Notes under the pieces: model-generated
The model's input: the letters and a program-made list of their open reading frames with translations, nothing else
Database searches by the model: none
What the model was told of the DNA's origin: nothing
Shown here: piece by piece, positions 35,593-43,363 of the stretch
How the letters are laid out: every line of letters begins with the position of its first letter
Numbering within the stretch: the first letter of the stretch is position 1
NCBI GenBank assembly: GCA_934444765.1
Contig: CAKSDC010000006.1
Span: 25,948 to 89,947 of the forward strand
Source of the DNA: an uncultured Oscillospiraceae bacterium
Lineage (GTDB): Bacteria; Bacillota; Clostridia; Oscillospirales; Ruminococcaceae
DNA: 64,000 nucleotides
Direction of reading: 5' to 3'
Made by a program: the position numbers and the translations under genes

Positions 35593-37251
35593 CTACTTAT
35601 TAACTATAGCACCTGTAGAACCACTCGATACTAATTGAGCGTATCTCTTTAGATATCCGCTTAGTTCTTTAGTCTTAGGTACAAAGTGTTTCATACGTTC
35701 TTCAATCTCTTCTTGAGGAACTTCAAGAGTAATAGTATTAGCTGGAATATCTATGCTAATAACATCGCCGTCTTGAACTATTCCTATAGGACCACCACTG
35801 GCAGCCTCTGGGGAAACGTGTCCAATACAAGCACCACGAGTAGCACCACTAAAACGACCGTCTGTGATTAAGGCTACAGAGCTACCTAATCCCATACCCA
35901 TGATAGCGGAAGTAGGATTTAGCATCTCTCTCATACCTGGGCCACCCTTAGGACCTTCATAACGAATTACTACTACGTTACCTGCCTTAATTTCGCCACT
36001 ATTGATAGCCTTTTGAGCGTCTTCTTCGCAATCGTAAACCTTAGCAGTACCTTTAAATACTAACATTTCTGGAGCTACTGCGGAACGTTTAACTACGCAT
36101 CTATCAGGTGCAAGATTACCCTTTAATACTGCTATACCACCAGTCTGACTATAAGGATTTTCTATAGGTCTAATAACGTCTGGATTAGTATTTACACAAC
36201 CCTTAATGTTTTCGCCTACAGTTTTGCCTGTGCAAGTCATAACGTCTAAGTGTAGAAGGTCTTTCTTAGATAGTTCGTTCATAACTGCGTATACACCGCC
36301 AGCTTCGTTTAGTTCTTCCATGTAGGTTCTGCCTGCTGGGGCTAAGTGACATAGGTTTGGAGTTTTAGCACTAATTTCATTAGCGATATCAAGGTTGATA
36401 TCTATATCACACTCATGAGCGATAGCTGGTAAGTGTAACATACTATTAGTGGAACAGCCAAGAGCCATATCTACAGTAAGAGCGTTCATAAAAGCATCGT
36501 GAGTCATAATGTCACGTGGGCGGATATCTTTTCTTAAAAGTTCCATAACTTGCATACCTGCGTGCTTAGCTAATTCTATTCTTTCGGAATATACTGCTGG
36601 AATAGTACCGTTACCCTTTAGTCCCATACCAAGAACTTCGGTTAAACAGTTCATAGAGTTTGCAGTATACATACCAGAACATGAACCACAAGTTGGACAG
36701 GTTTTGCGTTCATACTCTTCTAACTTTTCAATGGAAATCTTGCCAGCGTTATATTGACCAACCATTTCAAACATAGTGGATAGACTGGTATTTTTGCCGT
36801 CGACGTGACCTGCTAACATAGGACCACCACTAACGAATATAGTAGGAACGTTTAATCTTGCAGCAGCCATTAATAGACCTGGAACGTTTTTGTCACAGTT
36901 AGGTATCATAACTAAAGCGTCAAAGCCGTGAGCAAGGGTCATAGCTTCGGTACTGTCGGCGATTAAGTCACGAGTTACTAAAGAATACTTCATACCCTTA
37001 TGACCCATAGCTATACCGTCGCATACGGCAATAGCAGGGAATACTCTTGGAGTACCACCAGCCATAGCCACGCCAAGTTTAACAGCCTCTACTATTTTGT
37101 CTATATTCATATGACCAGGTACTATTTCGTTATAAGAACTTACTATACCTACAATAGGTCTGTCAATCTCCTCATTAGTCATACCAAGGGCATGATATAA
37201 AGACCTATGTGCGGCATTATCAGCACCAAATTTTAGATTATCGCTAACCAT
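35593..37251 (-). CDS. ilvD: Dihydroxy-acid dehydratase
   Basis: A 552-residue protein. Iron-sulfur cysteines occur in MIPNCDKNVPGLLMAAAR and TCPTCGSCSGMYTANSMNC, both family signatures. It dehydrates 2,3-dihydroxy-isovalerate and 3-methylvalerate in valine and isoleucine synthesis. No other ilv gene is adjacent. AGGAT precedes the start. The N-terminus lacks the few residues (typically MRSD) seen in many homologues and begins at MVSDNLKFGADNAAHRSL, which still aligns with the family. Confidence 0.96.
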   Translation of the reverse strand: MVSDNLKFGADNAAHRSLYHALGMTNEEIDRPIVGIVSSYNEIVPGHMNIDKIVEAVKLGVAMAGGTPRVFPAIAVCDGIAMGHKGMKYSLVTRDLIADSTEAMTLAHGFDALVMIPNCDKNVPGLLMAAARLNVPTIFVSGGPMLAGHVDGKNTSLSTMFEMVGQYNAGKISIEKLEEYERKTCPTCGSCSGMYTANSMNCLTEVLGMGLKGNGTIPAVYSERIELAKHAGMQVMELLRKDIRPRDIMTHDAFMNALTVDMALGCSTNSMLHLPAIAHECDIDINLDIANEISAKTPNLCHLAPAGRTYMEELNEAGGVYAVMNELSKKDLLHLDVMTCTGKTVGENIKGCVNTNPDVIRPIENPYSQTGGIAVLKGNLAPDRCVVKRSAVAPEMLVFKGTAKVYDCEEDAQKAINSGEIKAGNVVVIRYEGPKGGPGMREMLNPTSAIMGMGLGSSVALITDGRFSGATRGACIGHVSPEAASGGPIGIVQDGDVISIDIPANTITLEVPQEEIEERMKHFVPKTKELSGYLKRYAQLVSSGSTGAIVNK

Positions 37252-37286
37252 TTAAAACATATCCTTTCTATAAATAAGGTTAATCA

Positions 37287-37312
37287 AACGCCCATATTAA
37301 TATATGAGCGTT
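37287..37312 (-). terminator. Hairpin after the ROK kinase gene
   Basis: An 11-bp stem with one G-U type mismatch (37287-37297 with 37302-37312), 36 bp downstream of the kinase stop codon on the minus strand. The T-run is weak. Confidence 0.55.
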
Positions 37313-37347
37313 ATGATATATTAATTTAACTATATAGTATACTATTA

Positions 37348-38307
37348 TTAAGCGTTCGCTCTACCTAAGAATGCAGCACCTATAATACCTGCATCGTTAC
37401 CAAGTTTAGCTATTACTATTTCGGTATTTTTAGGAGAGTTTCTGGTATATACTTCTTTAGCTACTAATTCTCTAACTGGTAGTAGTAAAGCGTCACCTTC
37501 GTTACATACACCGCCACCGATACATAGTATTTCTGGTTGGAAGGTGTTAATAACGTTAGTTAAACCAGCAGATAGATACTTAACAAACTTATCTACTACC
37601 TTAGTAGCGGACTTATCGCCCATACGCATAGCGTCATAAGATATTCTTGCAGATACCTTATTGTTTCTTTCTGCCACTAACTTCCACATAGCACTGTCTT
37701 TGTCTAATTCCATAGCCTCTTTAGTCATTCTAATTAGACCAGTAGCGGAAGCATACGCTTCAAAACAACCTTTTCTACCACAAGAACACTGTACGCCGTC
37801 CACTTCTATTACTGTGTGACCAAGTTCAGCACCTGCGAAGTTAAAACCTGTTAATATCTTACCGTCGGTTACTACGCCACCGCCTACACCAGTACCTAAA
37901 GTGATACATACTAAGCTATTATGACCCTTACCAGCACCTGCAACGTATTCACCATATGCAGCTGCGTTAGCGTCATTTTCGATATATACTGGCTTGTTAA
38001 TATGTTCTTGAATGTACTTAACCATAGGAACGTCTTTAAACTCTAAGTTGTTAGAATATTCTATAATACCAGTCTTAGAGTTTGCTATACCAGGAGTACC
38101 AATGCCTATCCATTCTACTTGGTCCATAGAGATTTTAGCGTCTTTAACTGCTTGAATAGCTACTTTAGCCATATCGTCTGCGATTTCCTTAGCTGGTCTT
38201 GGACGATTAGTCTTTACGCTTGCTTTAGTTATAATATTGTAATCTTCGTCTACTACACCAGCAACTATGTTAGTTCCGCCTAAGTCTATTCCTACATAAT
38301 ACTTCAT
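37348..38307 (-). CDS. ROK-family glucokinase
   Basis: A 319-residue kinase. The N-terminal phosphate loop is GIDLGGTNIVAGV. ENDANAAAYGEY holds the catalytic Asp. CITLGTGVGGGVVTDG is an adenosine-phosphate motif, and LGHTVIEVDGVQCSCGRKGCFEAYAS is the ROK zinc-binding signature with its CxCGxxGC cysteines. It phosphorylates glucose to glucose-6-phosphate in the cytoplasm. Other ROK sugars are possible, but the overall motif set fits Firmicutes GlkA. It is monocistronic with its own promoter. Confidence 0.92.
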   Translation of the reverse strand: MKYYVGIDLGGTNIVAGVVDEDYNIITKASVKTNRPRPAKEIADDMAKVAIQAVKDAKISMDQVEWIGIGTPGIANSKTGIIEYSNNLEFKDVPMVKYIQEHINKPVYIENDANAAAYGEYVAGAGKGHNSLVCITLGTGVGGGVVTDGKILTGFNFAGAELGHTVIEVDGVQCSCGRKGCFEAYASATGLIRMTKEAMELDKDSAMWKLVAERNNKVSARISYDAMRMGDKSATKVVDKFVKYLSAGLTNVINTFQPEILCIGGGVCNEGDALLLPVRELVAKEVYTRNSPKNTEIVIAKLGNDAGIIGAAFLGRANA

Positions 38308-38358
38308 ACTTTTTTGACCTACTTTCTATGACTTTCAATCGTTTTATAAGATATTTTT

Positions 38359-38387
38359 ATTCTATCATATTATCATCTAAAAGTCAA
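38359..38387 (-). promoter_or_regulatory. Promoter of the ROK kinase gene
   Basis: On the minus strand, TTGACT (38382-38387) and TAGAAT (38359-38364) have a 17-bp spacer. Confidence 0.75.
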
Positions 38388-38401
38388 TGATATTATTTCA
38401 A

Positions 38402-39622
38402 CTACTTCAAAACTACTCTATGGTATACTTTCTTACCTTTTTTGATTATAATGCCGTCGCCTATAGTAATTTGAGCCTTAGGGTCTGTAACCTTAACGTC
38501 GTCTACTGAGATACCATTCTGTACTACTAATCTTCTTGCTTCGCTATTAGAAGATGCTAACTTAGTAGCTACTAATAGGTTTAGTATACCTATAGAACCG
38601 TCTAATAGGTCTGTAAGGGATAGTTCAGTAGTAGGCATATTTTCGTCCACACCTGCACCACTGAATACGTTCTTAGCAGACTGTAGAGCCTTATTAGCTT
38701 CTTCTTCACCGTGAACCATCTTAGTAACTTCAAAGGCGAGGAGTTCTTTAGCCTTGTTAAGTTCTGCACCTGATAGAGTTCTTTCCATTTCTTCAATCTC
38801 TTCGATAGGAATGAACGTTAGTAACTTTAGACAGTTGATAACGTCGTTATCGGAAACGTTACGCCAGTATTGGAAGAAGTCGTTTACTGAACACTTTTCC
38901 TTATCGAGCCATAGAGCACCCTTTTCGGTCTTACCCATTTTTTTACCTTCTTTGGTAGTTAATAGAGTAAACGTCATAGCGTAAGCCTCTTTACCTTCAA
39001 CACGTCTGATAAGGTCTACACCACCGAGCATATTGCTCCATTGGTCGTTACCACCGAGTTCTAACACTGCGTCATAGTTTTGGAATAGGTGTAAAAAGTC
39101 ATAGCTTTGCATTAGCATATAGTTAAACTCTAAGAAAGATAGTCCCTTACCTTCTAAACGGGACTTAAAGCATTCAGCAGTAAGCATTTGGTTTACTGAG
39201 AACTTACTACCAATATCTCTTAAGAACTTAATATAGTTCATATCTAAGAACCAATCACCGTTTTTAACTATCTCTGCCTTACCGTCTGAAAAGTCTACAA
39301 ACTTTTCCATCTGTTGTTTAAAGCGTTCAGCGTTGTAATTGATTTCTTCTACGGTTAGCATCTTTCTCATATCGGTCTTACCTGTAGGGTCGCCAATCAT
39401 AGTAGTAGCAGTACCTAATAGAGCTAATGGCTTATGACCTGCCATTTGCATACGCTTCATAACTACTAACTGTAAAAAGTGTCCTACGTGTAGGCTATCA
39501 GCGGTAGCGTCAAAACCGATATAAAAAGCAACCTTTTTATTGTTTAAAAGATTTTCAATCTCCTTTTCGTTGGTAGTCTGTGCTATAAGACCACGTCTTT
39601 TAAATTCTTCAAATAAAGTCAT
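38402..39622 (-). CDS. tyrS: Tyrosyl-tRNA synthetase
   Basis: About 406 residues. The HIGH motif is H45-VG-H48 (DSLHVGHFLQ). The KMSKS-like loop is GKKMGKTEKGALWL. Tyrosine-binding residues lie in FDATADSLHVG and YDFLHLFQ. The C-terminal S4 domain is at about 340-405 (SEARRLVVQNGISVD). AAAGGA precedes the start at 39622. It is controlled by the T-box leader immediately upstream. Confidence 0.97.
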   Translation of the reverse strand: MTLFEEFKRRGLIAQTTNEKEIENLLNNKKVAFYIGFDATADSLHVGHFLQLVVMKRMQMAGHKPLALLGTATTMIGDPTGKTDMRKMLTVEEINYNAERFKQQMEKFVDFSDGKAEIVKNGDWFLDMNYIKFLRDIGSKFSVNQMLTAECFKSRLEGKGLSFLEFNYMLMQSYDFLHLFQNYDAVLELGGNDQWSNMLGGVDLIRRVEGKEAYAMTFTLLTTKEGKKMGKTEKGALWLDKEKCSVNDFFQYWRNVSDNDVINCLKLLTFIPIEEIEEMERTLSGAELNKAKELLAFEVTKMVHGEEEANKALQSAKNVFSGAGVDENMPTTELSLTDLLDGSIGILNLLVATKLASSNSEARRLVVQNGISVDDVKVTDPKAQITIGDGIIIKKGKKVYHRVVLK

Positions 39623-39648
39623 GATATACATATCCTTTCACAAAGTAA

Positions 39649-39958
39649 TAAAAAAAGTCCTCAAAAATGGGAGTACCATCTTTGAGGACGACAATTCTTA
39701 ACTATAAATAAGAGTTACCGTGTTACCACCTCAGTTTATCCGCATAGTAGTATGCGAACCTCATTAAACGCTATAACGTGCGTACACGGAAGCCTCTACA
39801 CAGTAGACCTATACAGTAATAGGCTATACGTTCAAAACTTCAGCTCATAAGTGTAATTCATCATATCCTTGATACCTTTTTCCAGCGACCAAAGGCTCTC
39901 TATAATCTAAACAGATATGACTACTAATCTTAGTCTTAGCTATTGTATCCAACGATTA
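39649..39958 (-). promoter_or_regulatory. Tyrosyl T-box riboswitch leader of tyrS
   Basis: The minus-strand leader runs about 300 nt from the promoter to the terminator. Seen in order: the AG-box-like AGAGAGCC (39894-39901), a specifier segment GAATTACAC with the Tyr codon UAC at 39853-39855, the T-box sequence CTGAGGTGGTAACACGG (39718-39734), and a terminator with a 9-bp stem (39681-39689 with 39657-39665) and T-run (39650-39656). Uncharged tRNA-Tyr pairing should favour the antiterminator and switch tyrS on. Confidence 0.93.
39650..39689 (-). terminator. T-box regulatory terminator
   Basis: Stem GTCCTCAAA/TTTGAGGAC with a 15-nt loop and seven T on the minus strand, 28 bp before the tyrS start. 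Confidence 0.9.
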
Positions 39959-39964
39959 AGTTAG

Positions 39965-39993
39965 ATTTTATCACATTGATGAGTATTTGTCAA
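39965..39993 (-). promoter_or_regulatory. Promoter of the tyrS T-box transcript
   Basis: On the minus strand, TTGACA (39988-39993) and TAAAAT (39965-39970) have a 17-bp spacer. Confidence 0.85.
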
Positions 39994-40048
39994 GTAGTTT
40001 TTTATCGTGTAGCGATAGCAGTAGAAAAATATACTGGGATATTTGCTA

Positions 40049-40591
40049 CTATTCGTCATCACGAACGCCACTCGCTTCAACGTTGCCGTCTTTAAATGTG
40101 AATATTATAGCGGTGTAGTCTTTAGCGTTTTCGCAAGCGTTACCTACTAACTCTACGTACTTTTGATTATAACCACTGGTTACAAAGCCGTGTTCTTGAG
40201 CAGTTAAAAATACAAATCCAGAGATAAACTGTAACCATTGAGGTTTTTTATCCTTGCATATTTCAGCCATTTGTAGAATGTACTTACTCATAACGAGTAC
40301 GCTTTTGCTATCATCATCTACTAAGTAAGCCCACTTAGGAAGAAGTTCTTCTTCTCCACCTGCAACTGAAGAGTTATCTACTACGTTGTTAGTATTAGTA
40401 GAGGTTGTTTCAGGTTTAGGTTCTGCTTTAGTAGTAGTCTTAGTACTTTGGTCTATTCCCATAGTACTCATAAATAGACTTTCCACTAAACCGGAGTTAT
40501 CTGTAGAGTTAGAACTACTTTCTTTTACTGTATCTTCTTGAACTTTTACTTCTGCAAGTTTTTTCTTCTTTTTACCAAAAAAATTGAACAT
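40049..40591 (-). CDS. Uncharacterised protein
   Basis: A 180-residue protein I do not recognise. The N-terminus MFNFFGKKKKKLAEV is basic and could sit on the membrane. About 20-85 are a low-complexity Ser/Thr/Asn linker. A compact C-terminal domain of about 95 residues (LPKWAYLVDDDSKSVLVMSKYI to YTAIIFTFKDGNVEASG) shows alternating helices and strands. There are no catalytic motifs. It has its own promoter, overlapping the end of the topoisomerase A gene upstream, and precedes the tyrS promoter. Confidence 0.6.
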   Translation of the reverse strand: MFNFFGKKKKKLAEVKVQEDTVKESSSNSTDNSGLVESLFMSTMGIDQSTKTTTKAEPKPETTSTNTNNVVDNSSVAGGEEELLPKWAYLVDDDSKSVLVMSKYILQMAEICKDKKPQWLQFISGFVFLTAQEHGFVTSGYNQKYVELVGNACENAKDYTAIIFTFKDGNVEASGVRDDE

Positions 40592-40630
40592 TAAAAGTCA
40601 CACCTTTCTAAATATATAGTCGTTTAGATA

Positions 40631-40659
40631 ATTATAATATATATCGACTAAAAAGTCAA
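40631..40659 (-). promoter_or_regulatory. Promoter of the 40049 gene
   Basis: On the minus strand, TTGACT (40654-40659) and TATAAT (40631-40636) have a 17-bp spacer. The -35 box lies within the last codons of the topoisomerase A gene. Confidence 0.75.
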
Positions 40660-42888
40660 TTGATTATTTACGCAGTCTAAATCCTTAGACGATACTCCAA
40701 CACATGGTATACGACTTACCACATACTTGCTTAACTCTTCAGGAACTTCATCAGTATCTAATACTTTAGCTGAAATTATACCGCCGTCTTTAACGTTCAT
40801 AACTGAAACGCCTATACTATCACGACTTGCTTTAGGTAGTAACATAGAAGTATTAAATACTATCGACTTGCCAGTATCTGCACTTAGTAAAAGGTTGATA
40901 TCCTTTTCTATAAATACCATATCCACCAATGGGGACTTATCGGAATAGGCATTAGCAAGTTTTTTTCTATTAGTCTTAGTTTCATAAGACTTAATAGGAA
41001 CTTTAGCTATCTTTCCGTTTTTGTAGATAAACAGTACATAACCGACGCTATAGTCGAGTACAGACTTCATCTTAACTACGGTTTCACCGTCTTCAAAAGA
41101 TAGCTTTGCTGGAATGTAATCACCCAATAACGAAGCCTTGCTATCATCAAAGTTATTAGCCTTATTCTTATATACCTGATACTTATTAGTAAAGAATAAT
41201 ATATCAGCAGTATTGAACGTTTCCTCATGCTGTAGCATATAGTCGCCTTCTTTAAGTTTCTGTTCTCCTGACATTCTTAAAGACTGTGGAGTAATCTTTT
41301 TAAAGTAGCCACTATCGGATAGGAATACGTGTATAGCATAGTTAGGAACTTCTTCTACTATATCCGTAAAGTCATCGTCTGCGGAGTATATGAGGTCTGT
41401 TTTACGTGGTTTTCCGTACTTTTTGACGTTAGCTTTTAATTCACTAACTATAATCTTTCTAACCTTGTTAGGATTAGATAGTGTATCTTGTATAGATAGA
41501 ATATCCTTTTCTAAAGTTTCGGTCTCTTTTAGACGGCTAAGTATATACTCTTTGTTTAGATGTCTAAGTTTAATTTCGGCTATATACTCAGCTTGAACCT
41601 CATCTATACCAAAACCGACCATTAAGTTAGATACTACTTCCGCTTCTTCTTTAGTCTCTTTAATGATGCTAATAGCCTTATCGATATCTAATAAGATTTT
41701 TCCTAACCCCTTTAGCAAGTGTAAACGTTCAGACTTTTTGTTTAAGTCGAAGTTCAAGCGTCTGCTGACGCAACTTTCACGGAATTTAGTCCATTCTAAT
41801 AGAATATCTTTAACGCCCATAACTCTTGGAACGCCGTCTATTAGTATGTTAAAGTTACAAGAATAGTTATCTTGTAAAGGGGTTAGCTTATATAGTTTCT
41901 GCATAAGTTTGTCTGGGTCTGTACCACGCTTTAGGTCTATAGCAAGTTTTAGACCGTTTAAGTCTGTTTCGTCCCTGATATAAGAAACTTCTCTAACCTT
42001 GCCTTGTTTGATAAGTTCTACAATCTTATCCATAATAGCCTCTACCGTAGTAGAGTATGGAATTTCGGTAACTTCTATGCAGTTAGCGGACTTATCATAG
42101 TGGTATCTACTTCTAATCTTTATAGAGCCTCTACCCGTTTGATATACTTTTTTAAGTTCCGCCTCATCGTAGACTATGCTTGCACCAGTAGGAAAATCGG
42201 GAGCTTTTAAAGTGGATACTATATCGTGTTCAGGATTTTGTATCAAAGCTATAGTAGTTTCGCAGACTTCTGCAAGGTTAAAAGGACATACCGAACTTGC
42301 CATGGATACGGCTATTCCCACATTAGAGTTTACTAATATAGTAGGAAAAGTAGCAGGTAACAGTGAAGGTTCTAACATGGTGTTATCATAGTTAGGTACA
42401 AACTCCACGGTGTCCTTGTCTATATCACAGAATAGTTCGTTGCATATAGTATCCAGTTTAACTTCGGTATACCTTGAAGCTGCGTAAGCCATATCACGAG
42501 AGTAACACTTACCAAAGTTACCTTTAGAGTCCACGTATGGGTGAAGTAACGTTTCGTTACCTCTTGACAGTCTAACCATGGTATCATATATAGCACTGTC
42601 ACCATGAGGGTTTAGCCTCATAGTCTGTCCTACTACGTTAGCAGACTTAGTTCTTGAACCGTTAAGTAAACCCATTTTGTACATAGTGTATAGTAGCTTT
42701 CTATGAGAAGGTTTAAAACCGTCTATCTCTGGTAATGCACGAGATACTATTACACTCATAGCATAAGGCATATAGTTTTTTTCAAGAGTTTCAGTAATAG
42801 TTTCTTCCATTAATATGCCAGCGTTTTCGATATACGCATTAGGAATAGCATTTTTATTTAGTTTAGGCTCTTTCTTTTTTTTAGCCAT
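40648..42888 (-). CDS. Divergent type IIA topoisomerase, subunit A (GyrA/ParC-like)
   Basis: A 746-residue protein. The breakage-reunion domain has MSVIVSRALPEIDGFKPSHRKLLYTM, HPHGD-like NPHGDSAIYDTMVRLSR and AASRYTEVKL, where Y140 is the DNA-cleaving tyrosine. The coiled coil and tower follow, and then a short C-terminal beta-propeller-like part with no clear GyrA-box (QRRGGKG). It lacks key GyrA features and departs from common ParC (GFKPSHRKLLYTMYKMGLL rather than GLKPVHRRILYAM). Start at 42888, after AGGAGGT. Its partner subunit is at 43364, with a membrane gene between. It is probably an additional topoisomerase next to the standard gyrase; that is inference. Confidence 0.83.
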   Translation of the reverse strand: MAKKKKEPKLNKNAIPNAYIENAGILMEETITETLEKNYMPYAMSVIVSRALPEIDGFKPSHRKLLYTMYKMGLLNGSRTKSANVVGQTMRLNPHGDSAIYDTMVRLSRGNETLLHPYVDSKGNFGKCYSRDMAYAASRYTEVKLDTICNELFCDIDKDTVEFVPNYDNTMLEPSLLPATFPTILVNSNVGIAVSMASSVCPFNLAEVCETTIALIQNPEHDIVSTLKAPDFPTGASIVYDEAELKKVYQTGRGSIKIRSRYHYDKSANCIEVTEIPYSTTVEAIMDKIVELIKQGKVREVSYIRDETDLNGLKLAIDLKRGTDPDKLMQKLYKLTPLQDNYSCNFNILIDGVPRVMGVKDILLEWTKFRESCVSRRLNFDLNKKSERLHLLKGLGKILLDIDKAISIIKETKEEAEVVSNLMVGFGIDEVQAEYIAEIKLRHLNKEYILSRLKETETLEKDILSIQDTLSNPNKVRKIIVSELKANVKKYGKPRKTDLIYSADDDFTDIVEEVPNYAIHVFLSDSGYFKKITPQSLRMSGEQKLKEGDYMLQHEETFNTADILFFTNKYQVYKNKANNFDDSKASLLGDYIPAKLSFEDGETVVKMKSVLDYSVGYVLFIYKNGKIAKVPIKSYETKTNRKKLANAYSDKSPLVDMVFIEKDINLLLSADTGKSIVFNTSMLLPKASRDSIGVSVMNVKDGGIISAKVLDTDEVPEELSKYVVSRIPCVGVSSKDLDCVNNQLTF

Positions 42889-42923
42889 CAATATTACCTC
42901 CTAATTTCAAAATATTCATGACA

Positions 42924-43337
42924 TTACACCTCTAAGAAAGTATTAAATCTTAAATAGTTTACGATAAACATAATACCAGCCGATAACAAAGCACAACCCA
43001 AGCCTGAATAGAATACTGCAATAAACCTAAAAGGAATTACCCCTGAATATCTTAATCCTATACCAAAGGACATCATAAAAAACATAATACAATAAGATTT
43101 CACATCAAAGAACTTATAAAAAGGTTGTTTATCTTCATATGATAATATTCTTGTAGTATGTTTTTTAGTCATTTTAAAGAACATCATACCAAATATAATA
43201 TAAACTATAACAGATAAGATAATATTTAAAACATTTAAATATTGTAGATACAATACAAGTCCAATTCTGGCAACATTGAACCCAGCAATAGACCAAACTA
43301 TTCCAGCAATCAACAATAAATTTCTTTTATTTACCAT
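42924..43337 (-). CDS. Small membrane protein inserted between topoisomerase subunits
   Basis: A 137-residue polytopic protein with about four hydrophobic segments (LLLIAGIVWSIAGFN, LNIILSVIVYIIFGMMFF, SYCIMFFMMSFGIGLRY, FIAVFYSGLGCALLSAGIMF). I do not recognise the family. GAAAGGA precedes the start at 43337. Codon use is unlike the neighbours: Leu is mostly TTA/TTG with a single CTA, Asn mostly AAT, and Asp and Tyr mostly GAT and TAT. The flanking genes use CTA, ATA, GAC and TAC freely. This suggests recent acquisition. Confidence 0.7.
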   Translation of the reverse strand: MVNKRNLLLIAGIVWSIAGFNVARIGLVLYLQYLNVLNIILSVIVYIIFGMMFFKMTKKHTTRILSYEDKQPFYKFFDVKSYCIMFFMMSFGIGLRYSGVIPFRFIAVFYSGLGCALLSAGIMFIVNYLRFNTFLEV

Positions 43338-43363
43338 AGCAAAAATCCTTTCAAATAGTTTAA

